This document shows positions 1 to 8,445 of a stretch of 64,000 bases of DNA, in pieces. The translations under genes and the position numbers were made by a program. Position 1 is the stretch's first letter. Each line of letters starts with the position of its first letter. The notes under the pieces were generated by a model. The model had not been told where the DNA came from, did no database searches, and saw nothing but the letters and a program-made list of their open reading frames with translations. The DNA lies in assembly GCA_020634395.1 (NCBI GenBank), contig JACKBU010000027.1, positions 7,066-71,065 on the forward strand, in the 5' to 3' direction. This DNA comes from Ardenticatenaceae bacterium. Lineage in GTDB: Bacteria > Chloroflexota > Anaerolineae > Promineifilales > Promineifilaceae.

Positions 1-55
1 CATCCTTTTTGACGTGCAGGAATGGCTCAAACGAGTCGGCTGCCGCAGCCTGGTT

Positions 56-1585
56 TCATCTGGCCTGCACGGCCAGGCGTCGGTTGGCTGCAGACAGCGG
101 CGCACTGCTAACGATCAAATCTTCTGCAATCTTAGAGGAAGACAACACGCCAGGCAAGCCCGCGCCAGGGTGAGTACCCGCTCCCACAAAGTAGAGGTTG
201 TCGAAATCTTCCGAGCGATTGTGCGGCCGGAACCACGCCGACTGCGTGAGTACAGGCTGCACAGAGAAGGCCGAGCCCATGTAAGAATTGAGGCGGTTTT
301 GGAAGTGCAGCGGGTCGATGTGGGTTTCGGCGACGATATTGGCCTGGAGGTCAGGCAGGTAGTTGTCTTCCAAAAACTGCATGATGGCGTCGCGGTATGG
401 TTTGGCGGTTACTGTCCAGTCGATGTCGGCGCCCAGGTGGGGGACCGGCGAGAGGACGTAGAACGCTTCGTGCCCGTCCGGGGCGATGGAAGGATCGGTG
501 AGGGTGGGCATGTGGAGATAGAGCGAGAAATCATCGGATAACGTCTTATTCTTGAAGATGTCGTGCAGCAGACCCTTGTACCGTTCGCCGAGGATGATGT
601 TGTGATGGGCCAGGTTGGTGTCGGTGTAGCGTTTTTTGGTGCCAAAGTAGATGACGAACAGCGACATGCTGTATTTCGTGAGTTTTTTGTAGCGTACATC
701 GGAGTTGCGCAGGCCGCGTGCCCGGCTGGGAATCATGTTCAGGTAGGTCCAGGCCACGTCGGCGTTGGAGATGATGTGGTCGGCTCTGTGGATGCTGCCA
801 TCACTCAGACGGATGCCGGTGGCGCGACGGCCGTCTACCAGAATCTCGTCCACTTCGGCGTTCAGATGAAAACGGCCGCCCAGTTCTTCTATTAGCCGGG
901 CCAGGGCAGCCACCAGCGCGCCGGTCCCACCCATGACGTAGTGGATGCCCCACTCCCGTTCCAGGTAATGGATCATGGCATAAATCGAAGAAGAATCAAA
1001 CGGATTGCCGCCAATCAGCAGCGGGTGGAAAGAAAAGACGCGCCGCAGAAACTCATTCTCCACAAACTGCGCCGCATAACTGTAAACCGATTTGTAGGAT
1101 TGCAGCTTGATGAGGTCCGGAGCCACGCGCATCATGTCGCCGATGCTGAGGAAGGGTTTGTCGGCCAGTTCCACAAAGCCCTTCTCAAAAATGTCTTTTG
1201 TAGTAGACATAAAGCGCCGATAGCCGTCCACGTCGGTCGGATTCCATTTAGCGATTTCGCTTTCAATAAACGCCGGATCGTCGTTGTAGTCAAAGGAGCG
1301 TCCTTCGTGGTTGAAGATGCGGTAGAAGGGATCGAGCTGTACAAACTCGACGTAATCCTCGCGCCGCCGTCCGGCCAGGGCAAAGATGTCGTCGAACATG
1401 AAGGGTGCAGTGACTACCGTCGGGCCACCGTCAAATTTAAAGCCGTTCTTTTCAAAGACGTAGGCGCGCCCGCCCAGTTTATTTTGTTTTTCAAAAATCT
1501 CGACGTCGTAACCACGAGCCGCCAGGCGCGCCGCCGCGCCCAGGCCGCCGAATCCACTGCCGATGATAATTACTTTTTGTGACAT
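56..1585 (-). CDS. crtI: Phytoene desaturase (CrtI-type)
   Basis: FAD-dependent carotenoid desaturase of about 509 residues, the usual CrtI length. It would introduce double bonds into phytoene made by the crtB product at 4690, working at the membrane surface. The N-terminus carries the FAD-binding signature GSGFGGLGAAARLAARG followed by LGGRAY and DGGPTVV. The C-terminus carries the CrtI signature GAGTHPGAGLPGVL. The ATG at 1585 is chosen over upstream in-frame codons because similarity starts there and AGGA lies about 8 bases upstream. It is the last gene of the minus-strand row regulator-photolyase-crtI, 119 bp after the photolyase. The number of desaturation steps cannot be read from sequence. 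Nothing recognisable lies in bases 1-55. Confidence 0.93.
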   Translation of the reverse strand: MSQKVIIIGSGFGGLGAAARLAARGYDVEIFEKQNKLGGRAYVFEKNGFKFDGGPTVVTAPFMFDDIFALAGRRREDYVEFVQLDPFYRIFNHEGRSFDYNDDPAFIESEIAKWNPTDVDGYRRFMSTTKDIFEKGFVELADKPFLSIGDMMRVAPDLIKLQSYKSVYSYAAQFVENEFLRRVFSFHPLLIGGNPFDSSSIYAMIHYLEREWGIHYVMGGTGALVAALARLIEELGGRFHLNAEVDEILVDGRRATGIRLSDGSIHRADHIISNADVAWTYLNMIPSRARGLRNSDVRYKKLTKYSMSLFVIYFGTKKRYTDTNLAHHNIILGERYKGLLHDIFKNKTLSDDFSLYLHMPTLTDPSIAPDGHEAFYVLSPVPHLGADIDWTVTAKPYRDAIMQFLEDNYLPDLQANIVAETHIDPLHFQNRLNSYMGSAFSVQPVLTQSAWFRPHNRSEDFDNLYFVGAGTHPGAGLPGVLSSSKIAEDLIVSSAPLSAANRRLAVQAR

Positions 1586-1704
1586 GATTTTATTCCTTTT
1601 GCCGGGGGAGCTGTGGATAGCGGCCGCAGGCGCAAGCCTGTTTCCCAGTTCTGCGCCTGGTTCCGGACCACTCATCCTGGCTCCCCGAAGCTGTGTATTA
1701 AAGA

Positions 1705-3129
1705 TTATACCGCTTCACGCGCTTGTTTGTATGCTTCCAGCGTGCGCTGGCGGGTTTTTTGTCGATCAATAGTGGGAGCGGGATAGTCGCGCCCGACGAT
1801 GACGCCGCATTGTTTTTGCAGGTCCGGCGGCATGGCGGCTGGTTCATGGATGTGGGCGTCGGGCACGGCCGTTAACTCTGGAACCCAGCGTCGGATGTAA
1901 CGGCCGTCTGGGTCAAACTTCTTGCTCTGGGTAGTCGGATTAAAAATCCGAAAATAAGGTGCAGCGTCGGTGCCGGTTCCGGCGGTCCACTGCCAGCCGC
2001 CGTTGTTGGCAGCCGGATCACCATCTACCAGATGCTGCATAAAGTGGCGTTCACCCCAGCGCCAGTCGATGAGCAAATCTTTTACAAGGAAGGAGGCCAC
2101 GATCATGCGGGCGCGGTTATGCATCCAGCCCGTGGCGGCCAACTGGCGCATAGCTGCGTCGATGATGGGATAGCCGGTACGGCCGTTTTGCCAGGCCGCA
2201 AAGTGTTCTGCGTCGTTGTCCCAGGCAAGGGCATCGTAGGTGCGGTTGAAGTTGCCTTTAAGCACGTAGGGAAAGTGATACAGGATACTGATGTAGAATT
2301 CGCGCCAGATCAACTCGTTGAGCCAGGTATCTGCACCGTGACGGCCGTTGTCGTGCGAGGCCTGGTGCCAGGCCTCGCGGGCAGCGACCACTGCCTGCCG
2401 GGCAGAAAGCATGCCGAAGCGCAAATACGGCGAAAGCTGCGCCGTGCCGTCCAGATCCATACGATTGCGCCGGGCGCCATAGGCATAAATTGGCGCTTCT
2501 GGTCCGGCGGTGAAGGTGCGTAGGCGGCGCTGTGCTTCGGCTTCGCCCGCGGGGAAGGGGACAGCAGTAGGCAGCGCCGGTTTTTCCGGCAACGGCCGTC
2601 CGGCGATATGGGCCGGCGTGCGGATCTGGGCCGGCGCAGGCAGCAGCGAACCAGGATCGTCGGGAAACGGCCGTTCGCGCCACTGTTTGCTGAAAGGCGT
2701 GAAGACGGTGTAGGGTTCGCCGTTGGTTTTAAGGATGGTTGACGGCGGGTGCACCGTCACGCCGCCGGTCAGTGTCAACGGGAGTTCGGCCGCAATGGCT
2801 TTGTCCCGGCGGCCGGCGTAGGGCGAATAATCCTCTTCGACGAAAATGGCTTCGGCCTGCGTTTCCTGCCGCAGCGCGGCCAGCTCCGCCAGCGGAGCGC
2901 CCTCGCGGACGACCAGATAGCTGCCGCGTTCGCGCAGCTGGGCATCCAGTGCGCGCAGTCCGGCCCACAAAAAAGCCAGGCGCTTTTCGCCGGTGTAACG
3001 GCCGTTTACCAGTTGCGGGTCGATGATGAAGGTGGGGATCACGGTATCGGCCCGGCTGCAAACGGCCGTTAGCGCCTCGTTGTCTGCCAGGCGCAAATCA
3101 CGCCTTATCCACCAGATTGCTGCTTTCAT
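1705..3129 (-). CDS. phr: Deoxyribodipyrimidine photolyase (class I cryptochrome/photolyase family)
   Basis: Protein of 474 residues. It would repair UV cyclobutane pyrimidine dimers using blue light, reduced FAD and an antenna pigment. The N-terminal antenna domain opens with IWWIRRDLRLADNEAL. The C-terminal FAD domain contains GDPAANNGGWQWTAGTGTDA and then FRIFNP and KFDPDGRYIRRWVPEL, typical of bacterial CPD photolyases. It lies 42 bp downstream of the B12-binding regulator and 119 bp upstream of crtI on the same strand, so light-responsive co-expression is likely. No strong Shine-Dalgarno precedes the ATG. Cryptochrome-like function is possible, but the class I repair signature is well kept. 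Confidence 0.93.
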   Translation of the reverse strand: MKAAIWWIRRDLRLADNEALTAVCSRADTVIPTFIIDPQLVNGRYTGEKRLAFLWAGLRALDAQLRERGSYLVVREGAPLAELAALRQETQAEAIFVEEDYSPYAGRRDKAIAAELPLTLTGGVTVHPPSTILKTNGEPYTVFTPFSKQWRERPFPDDPGSLLPAPAQIRTPAHIAGRPLPEKPALPTAVPFPAGEAEAQRRLRTFTAGPEAPIYAYGARRNRMDLDGTAQLSPYLRFGMLSARQAVVAAREAWHQASHDNGRHGADTWLNELIWREFYISILYHFPYVLKGNFNRTYDALAWDNDAEHFAAWQNGRTGYPIIDAAMRQLAATGWMHNRARMIVASFLVKDLLIDWRWGERHFMQHLVDGDPAANNGGWQWTAGTGTDAAPYFRIFNPTTQSKKFDPDGRYIRRWVPELTAVPDAHIHEPAAMPPDLQKQCGVIVGRDYPAPTIDRQKTRQRTLEAYKQAREAV

Positions 3130-3171
3130 AGTGATATCTAAAGTAAAATTGGATAGCTCCCGGCTAGCCGA

Positions 3172-4530
3172 CTAGTCACAGGGAATGTCGTTTTGATCGG
3201 TAATACAGTCCAGCCATTCCACAATGGGCGCCCCTTCGCTTTGCAGAATTTGCCGCGCGGCGTTGCGGTAGACAGTGAGATAAAGGCGCAACAAATCGGG
3301 CGGCATTTCGTAATTTAATAAGAGGGTTTCGGTCCAGGCCATTTCCGAACCTAAGAAGGAAACGCTGCCCAATGTCAGGGCGGCGGTGATATCCCGGGCC
3401 AGGTGCAGGTTGGCATTGGTCAGGTGTTCGTAGGGAAAATCTTCTTGCTGGAGCACTTGCCACACGGCGGCTTCGATTTGGGCCTGGCGTTTGCGGAAGT
3501 GTTCTCGGGCGGCCTGATATTCAGGAGCAATGGTTTTAGGGTCGGCTATCTGGGGGCGATTGGACAGAATGTGCGCGATGGCATGTACGGCCGTGTCCAG
3601 CTTTTCGCCCAGAAAGTGTCCCGGTATGCGGCTGCGTAAAGCCGGCGTCTGGCTAAAAATGCGCCCGCCAAAAGCCAGCGGGATGCGTTCCTGGTGCAGA
3701 AACTCGGCGACATGATAAAGGGAAGCGGCCGTGTGCAGCTGCTGAGCCGTCATCACGATAAGATCTGGTTTGGCCGTGGCTATGGTATTCTCCAGGTAAT
3801 CGCGCGGTACGTTGGCTCCCAGGTAAATCGTTTCCCAGCCGTGATGGCGCAGCATCAGCGTCAGAAACAGTGGTGCAAAGATATGGTGTTCGTCGGCCGG
3901 GCAGGCCACGATAATTTTACCGGGGCGATTGGGCAGCGGCGCGGCCGTTACCAATGTATTGAGTCGGCGCATCGCCAGGGCAGAGGCAAAGTGCTCCTGT
4001 TGCACAGTGGCTTCGTTGCGGTACCATAATTCGCCAATATGGGCCAGCCCTTTTTGCAAAAGTTCAAGGCATACCATGTCGGCAGGGTACAGGGCAAAAG
4101 CCTGCGTCAGGGCATTTTCGGCGGCTTGCTCGTCATATTTCAGGCAGGCGTTAATCCAGGCCTGGCGAAAGTCGGCCACAGTGGAACCGGCGATAGGGAA
4201 GGTGTGTGTGTGTGGCGCTGGGGCAGAGCTGGGCGGAGTAGACAGGATATTTAGGGGAATGGGCATTCCTTCTAATGGGTTTTGTCCTGTTTCTTCCAGA
4301 TTGTGCCAGAGCCGCACAGCACGGCTGATGCTCATACCTTCTTGCTGGCGCTGCAGCAGCCATTTAATTGTAGCGATGTCGTGCTCAGAGTAGAGGCGAT
4401 GTTTACCCTGAGTGCGTTTGGGTTTGGGCAGGCCATAGCGCCGCTCCCAGGCTCGCAACGTATCCGGTTTAATATCGACTTCCTGTAAAATTACCTTTAA
4501 ATTATAAGTAGGTGTTTTGCTGTAATTCAT
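3172..4530 (-). CDS. B12-binding MerR-family photoreceptor regulator (CarH/LitR-like), long C-terminus
   Basis: Protein of 452 residues. Residues 8-75 are a MerR winged helix (TLRAWERRYGLPKP, then HRLYSEHD). Residues about 120-195 form the helical cap with the W-x9-EH motif of light-sensing CarH (W169, E179, H180). Residues about 205-325 are a B12-binding fold: EHHIFA (214-219) matches ExHxxG with Ala for Gly and keeps the candidate axial His216; GANVP (238-242) and GG (288-289) follow. In CarH/LitR, adenosylcobalamin binding drives DNA-bound tetramers in the dark and light releases them. Context supports that: photolyase and crtI follow, crtB is divergent. About 120 extra C-terminal residues, beyond the ~290 of CarH, match no domain I recognise. 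GAGGT precedes the start. Confidence 0.88.
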   Translation of the reverse strand: MNYSKTPTYNLKVILQEVDIKPDTLRAWERRYGLPKPKRTQGKHRLYSEHDIATIKWLLQRQQEGMSISRAVRLWHNLEETGQNPLEGMPIPLNILSTPPSSAPAPHTHTFPIAGSTVADFRQAWINACLKYDEQAAENALTQAFALYPADMVCLELLQKGLAHIGELWYRNEATVQQEHFASALAMRRLNTLVTAAPLPNRPGKIIVACPADEHHIFAPLFLTLMLRHHGWETIYLGANVPRDYLENTIATAKPDLIVMTAQQLHTAASLYHVAEFLHQERIPLAFGGRIFSQTPALRSRIPGHFLGEKLDTAVHAIAHILSNRPQIADPKTIAPEYQAAREHFRKRQAQIEAAVWQVLQQEDFPYEHLTNANLHLARDITAALTLGSVSFLGSEMAWTETLLLNYEMPPDLLRLYLTVYRNAARQILQSEGAPIVEWLDCITDQNDIPCD

Positions 4531-4559
4531 CTCTGCTACCTCATTACCGTGTCTGCAAT

Positions 4560-4643
4560 TTCATGAGATTATCATGAATTTGCCAATTTGTCAAGTATTT
4601 GTTCAGATATAATGTTGACAAAATCATTGCACTCTGCTAAGAT
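4560..4643. promoter_or_regulatory. Divergent promoter and operator region between regulator and crtB
   Basis: Two inverted repeats are visible. TTTGTCAA (4587-4594) pairs with TTGACAAA (4615-4622) across 20 bp. TTCATGA (4560-4566) pairs with TCATGAA (4572-4578) across 5 bp. The right arm of the first includes a -35 box TTGACA (4615-4620), 17 bp from TAAGAT (4638-4643), a good crtB promoter. The left arm read on the minus strand is also TTGACA, with TAATCT (4571-4566) 17 bp on, a weaker promoter for the regulator. A regulator covering the repeat would occlude both -35 boxes. That the adjacent CarH-like protein binds here is inference. Confidence 0.6.
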
Positions 4644-4689
4644 GTCTGCGTATTATAAAAGTTTTATGGCTTAGCAAGGAGAAGGCTAT

Positions 4690-5631
4690 ATGGTCGCACA
4701 ATCACGGACTTGGGAAAATCGTTTATTGCTATTGGCTGGTGAAGCGTGGCATGTGGGGACAGTGGCTGGGAATTTTCCTATTGCCGATGAGGACACTTTA
4801 AATAAAGCCTATGACGATTGTGAAGCCATCACGGCCGTGCACAGTCGTTCTTTCCACATGGCATCCGGTTTGCTGCCGCTGGAAAAACGGCGTGCGGTAC
4901 GGGCGTTGTATGCCTTTTGCCGCATCACCGACGACATCGTGGACTGCCAGGAGGACGCGGTGCAGCAAAAACTGGAGGTGTGGCATCATGATGCGTTCTC
5001 CAACCATCCCCCGGTGGACAATTTGCCAGCTCTGGCCTGGACCGATGCCCGGCTGCGTTACCAGATTCCGCTGCGTTATGCCGAACAGTTAATCGAAGGC
5101 GTGTCGCGTGACATGGTCCAAAAACGCTACGCTACATTTGAAGACCTGGCAACCTACAGCTACGGGGTGGCCTCGACGGTGGGCCTGATGAGCATGCACA
5201 TCATCGGCTTTTCGGGTGCGGAAGCAATTCCTTATGCCATTAAGCTGGGACTGGCGCTGCAGATGACCAACATTTTGCGTGACGTGGGTGAAGATTGGCA
5301 GCGCGGGCGGCTCTATTTACCCCAGGAAGAACTGGCTGAGTTTGGCCTGTCGGAAACGGATGTGGACGCCGGGCAGGTCGATGATCGGTGGCGTGCGTTT
5401 ATGCGTTTTCAGATTGAACGCAACCGGCAGCTTTACGCGGAAGCGTGGCCGGGTATTGCGATGCTGCATGGTGACGGCCGTTTTGCCATTGCCGCGGCCG
5501 CCGGTTTATATCAGGGTATCCTGGACGCCATCGAGAGCAACGACTATGATGTGTTTAACCAGCGCGCTTACATCAGTACGTGGGGGAAGCTGCGTCGTCT
5601 GCCCGGACTGTGGTGGCGGAGCCGCAACTAA
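4690..5631 (+). CDS. crtB: Phytoene synthase (squalene/phytoene synthase family)
   Basis: Protein of 313 residues that would condense two geranylgeranyl diphosphates into phytoene, the first committed carotenoid step. The two Asp-rich Mg-diphosphate sites are present: ITDDIVD near residue 80 and NILRDVGEDWQRGR near residue 196. SRSFHMASGLLP is the usual N-terminal family signature. AAGGAGAAGG lies just before the ATG at 4690. The gene is divergent from the CarH-like regulator and heads a plus-strand row with folE2 and a possible CrtC-like gene. A squalene synthase role is less likely given the neighbouring crtI. Confidence 0.92.
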   Translation: MVAQSRTWENRLLLLAGEAWHVGTVAGNFPIADEDTLNKAYDDCEAITAVHSRSFHMASGLLPLEKRRAVRALYAFCRITDDIVDCQEDAVQQKLEVWHHDAFSNHPPVDNLPALAWTDARLRYQIPLRYAEQLIEGVSRDMVQKRYATFEDLATYSYGVASTVGLMSMHIIGFSGAEAIPYAIKLGLALQMTNILRDVGEDWQRGRLYLPQEELAEFGLSETDVDAGQVDDRWRAFMRFQIERNRQLYAEAWPGIAMLHGDGRFAIAAAAGLYQGILDAIESNDYDVFNQRAYISTWGKLRRLPGLWWRSRN

Positions 5632-5838
5632 TCTTGTTTCCCTAAGTATCCGATGAAAGGGTAAGCAAACCGTTCCTCAAATCGTCTGAAACAATGCAAA
5701 ATAAGAAGGTTCCTCCTGGCTGCCTGCATGGTTGCTAAGGGACCGGTCCGTGGTGCTTGTTGTTCCCGAAATTTAATCTTGCCAACTGCCGGGACAAGAA
5801 GTTTCCACCTCAATGATCCAACCACAAGGAGAAAAGTG

Positions 5839-6903
5839 ATGTTTAAATCGATGAATGGTCATGGTGTGGCCTTAAATGGAAACGGCCGTACGCACCAGGC
5901 TAACAACTATCGTAACGGCCACATCGGTTCCCCGGCTGCCCCGGCGACAACCGAGTCAACCGCCGAAATGCGGCGCGTAAAAGATTTGCAGCAGCGGTAC
6001 GATCAAGATTTTATGGTGACGCCGGCCTACAAAGCGACTTTGCCAGACATGCAAAACACCGCTGAAAACCGTGGCGCCAACGTCACCATTCAACATGTGG
6101 GGATCCACAACTTCAAAGTGCCCATGAAAATTATTACCCGGGACGGCGAACCGTTGCAGATCCATGCTTCCATCACCGGAACCGTGTCGTTGGATGCGTA
6201 CAAGAAGGGCATTAACATGAGCCGCATCATGCGCACCTTCTATGAGTATGACGAAAGCGAACTGAACCCCCACACGCTGCAGCAGGTTGTCTACAGCTAT
6301 CTGAAAAACCTGGAAAGTTCCAATGCCCGCATTGCCGTGGCCTTTGATTACCCGCTCAAGCAGCAAAGCCTGCGCAGCGGCCTGGCCGGTTACCAATATT
6401 ACCCGGTCGTCCTGGAAACAGTGGTTACCGCCGAACGAGGCGTGCGCCAGTTCATGCATCTGGATTTCGTCTATTCTTCGGCCTGCCCGTGCAGCTACGA
6501 GTTAAGCGTGCACGCCAATTTATATCGCGGGGTGGCGGCTGTGCCCCACAGCCAGCGTTCGGTGGCCAAAATTTCCGTAGAGTATGACGACGATTTTACG
6601 ATTGAAGATCTGGTAGACATTGCTCGCGAAAAACTGCAAACGGAAACCCAGGTGATGGTGAAGCGCGAGGATGAGCAGGCGTTTGCTGAGCTGAATGCCG
6701 CCAATCTAAAGTTTGTGGAAGATGCGGTGCGCCTGCTGTATGAAGGGCTGGATAGCGACGGCCGTATCCGTGATTTCCGCGTTTTTGCCTCGCACAAAGA
6801 ATCGCTGCATTCTCATGATGCCATCAGCGTGATTGTGAAAGGTGTGGAAGGCGGATACGATGCTTACCTGGAGCCTTTCACCTATCGCTCCATGCCCACG
6901 TAA
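5839..6903 (+). CDS. folE2: GTP cyclohydrolase I, FolE2 type
   Basis: Protein of about 354 residues. FolE2 converts GTP to dihydroneopterin triphosphate, the first step to tetrahydrofolate. Conserved parts include KGINMSRIMRTF and the metal/catalytic-site stretch YSSACPCSYELS. The first ~45 residues are low-complexity and poorly conserved. The ATG at 5839 follows AAGGAGAAAAGTG and is preferred to the upstream in-frame 5728. The 207-bp gap after crtB shows only a weak imperfect hairpin near 5762-5800. Placement beside photolyase and carotenoid genes fits supply of a folate antenna for the photolyase; that link is inference. A perfect palindrome follows the stop. Confidence 0.9.
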   Translation: MFKSMNGHGVALNGNGRTHQANNYRNGHIGSPAAPATTESTAEMRRVKDLQQRYDQDFMVTPAYKATLPDMQNTAENRGANVTIQHVGIHNFKVPMKIITRDGEPLQIHASITGTVSLDAYKKGINMSRIMRTFYEYDESELNPHTLQQVVYSYLKNLESSNARIAVAFDYPLKQQSLRSGLAGYQYYPVVLETVVTAERGVRQFMHLDFVYSSACPCSYELSVHANLYRGVAAVPHSQRSVAKISVEYDDDFTIEDLVDIAREKLQTETQVMVKREDEQAFAELNAANLKFVEDAVRLLYEGLDSDGRIRDFRVFASHKESLHSHDAISVIVKGVEGGYDAYLEPFTYRSMPT

Positions 6904-6917
6904 AAGAATTCTGCCAT

Positions 6918-6951
6918 GAATCGGGCGTCGTGACGTCACGACGCCCGATTC
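6918..6951. terminator. Perfect 34-bp palindrome after folE2
   Basis: Two perfect 17-base arms meet with no spacer, centred between 6934 and 6935 on TGAC/GTCA; outer arms begin GAATCGGGCG. It lies 15 bases past the folE2 stop. As RNA it would form a very strong hairpin, but no T-run follows, so Rho-independent termination is not typical. An mRNA 3' stabiliser, a protein-binding site or a cruciform-forming site are alternatives. Confidence 0.6.
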
Positions 6952-7067
6952 TATCCCCGGCGGATCGCTGAAATAACCTCCCCAATCGTCAACTTTCGGG
7001 TATAGTCAAAGTAAAAACCGGTCCGGCAGTTTTTGCCTGCCGGGCTGCCTTAACCGAAAGGAGACGT

Positions 7068-8234
7068 ATGCCCCACACTTCATCATCCTTCAAACCCCTG
7101 GCCGAACACCAACGTGTCTACGATCTTATCTGGTCGCAGATGCCCCACATGCAGAAACCAACTTCCTCCTCCTGGTGGTTCTTTATTTTGCTGCCCAAGG
7201 AAAAGGAAGGTTATGGTCCCCGCCAGTTGATGTTTTCCATTTCCACCCGGGCAGGAAAGCAAATTCGCATTAACGATGCCTGGCTGCCTGGCCTGGATCT
7301 GAACCGGCCGATTGAGAACGGCGTGGATCGTTTCAGCGGCATGGCGAACGGCTGGTATTGTGACGGCCGTCAGGTTTACGAAAAATTTGTGTGGAACACG
7401 GCCATTACCACCCTCTCCGCTCCTGATGGCTGCATTGGCTGCTGGACGGAACAGCTGCACGGCGACCCCATCGGCTGCGAGTTTTACCGCTCACCCCACC
7501 GTCCGCTGACTCTGGCGGCGCGCATACACGGCCAGAAAGGGTCGGCTCATTTCGAGGCGTGGGGCGATCTGGACTGTGTCCACAACTCCCCCCACGAATC
7601 GGTGAATATCGACACACCGCTGGGCGGCACCCATTTCGTCGCCTGGCGGCGGATGCACTTTCGCGGCGAATTTGACCTGCCCACCGGCAAGGAAACGCTG
7701 GAAGGGTTGGGTTATTTTCAGCGCGTTTGCCTCAACGTGCCCACATTTCCCTGGAAATGGATTTGGGCTTTATTTCCTGACGGCTCGATGTTCTCGGCCT
7801 ACGTGCCCTATGTGGGATTAAATCTGCTGCGGCGCGGCTACCGTTTTTTTGAAAGCGACCGCAAGGAGCAAACGGCCGTTTCCATTCTGCCCGCCGGCTT
7901 TTGGGATTGGGCCGGTCCGTCGGAGCAAATCTTATTCGACACGGCGCGTATCACCCCCACGCTCGGTCACAACGGCGATCATCCCCACTTTAGCGTGGAA
8001 GTGAGCAATAAACAGGGTGATTTTGTGGCGTTTCGTGCCGCGCCGTATGGGCACGCCAATCTTTACCTGGAGCGCCAGGTGCTTGGCGGCTGGCTGCGCA
8101 CACACTGGAACTACAACGAGTTCATGTTCCGCATGGAAGAGCTGCGGGGGCAGGTAAACGGCCGTGCCATCTCCAAAGAAACAATGGGGCAGGCCTTTGG
8201 CAGCCTCGAATATACCTGGGGATTGGGTCTTTAA
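7068..8234 (+). CDS. Possible carotenoid hydratase-like (CrtC/AttH lipocalin-type) protein
   Basis: Protein of 388 residues with no signal peptide or membrane segment. It is rich in Trp and aromatics, with motifs suggestive of the lipocalin-like CrtC/AttH superfamily: GYFQRVCLNVP, KWIWALFPDGS and a C-terminal FGSLEYTWG. In that superfamily CrtC hydrates lycopene or neurosporene ends. I recognise this only weakly, so the function rests partly on position downstream of crtB and folE2. AAAGGAGACGT precedes the ATG. The leader contains a hairpin (CCGGCAG 7023-7029 with CTGCCGG 7037-7043) and a possible -10 TATAGT (7001-7006). The 211 bp after the gene hold nothing clear. Confidence 0.5.
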   Translation: MPHTSSSFKPLAEHQRVYDLIWSQMPHMQKPTSSSWWFFILLPKEKEGYGPRQLMFSISTRAGKQIRINDAWLPGLDLNRPIENGVDRFSGMANGWYCDGRQVYEKFVWNTAITTLSAPDGCIGCWTEQLHGDPIGCEFYRSPHRPLTLAARIHGQKGSAHFEAWGDLDCVHNSPHESVNIDTPLGGTHFVAWRRMHFRGEFDLPTGKETLEGLGYFQRVCLNVPTFPWKWIWALFPDGSMFSAYVPYVGLNLLRRGYRFFESDRKEQTAVSILPAGFWDWAGPSEQILFDTARITPTLGHNGDHPHFSVEVSNKQGDFVAFRAAPYGHANLYLERQVLGGWLRTHWNYNEFMFRMEELRGQVNGRAISKETMGQAFGSLEYTWGLGL

Positions 8235-8445
8235 GGGGAATATTTGGCGGCTCCGCCGGCTAAACTTTCTCCTAAGTGCCCGATCAAATAGGCCCGGATT
8301 GTGGTATGATTTCTCTGGTTTTAAGGCTTCATAATGGTTCACTGTGCCCTGGTGGGGCGGAATAATTTATCGGTAACGTGCGGAGCCATTCGGCGAGTTA
8401 TCATGGTTTCCAAAACGCTAATTCACACAAAGGAGATCCAAAGCT

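Noticed and set aside
14..1582. Plus-strand frames opposite crtI
   Set aside because: Antisense shadows of a clearly conserved gene.
5632..5838. Riboswitch before folE2
   Set aside because: Only a weak imperfect hairpin is visible; no known riboswitch core was recognised.
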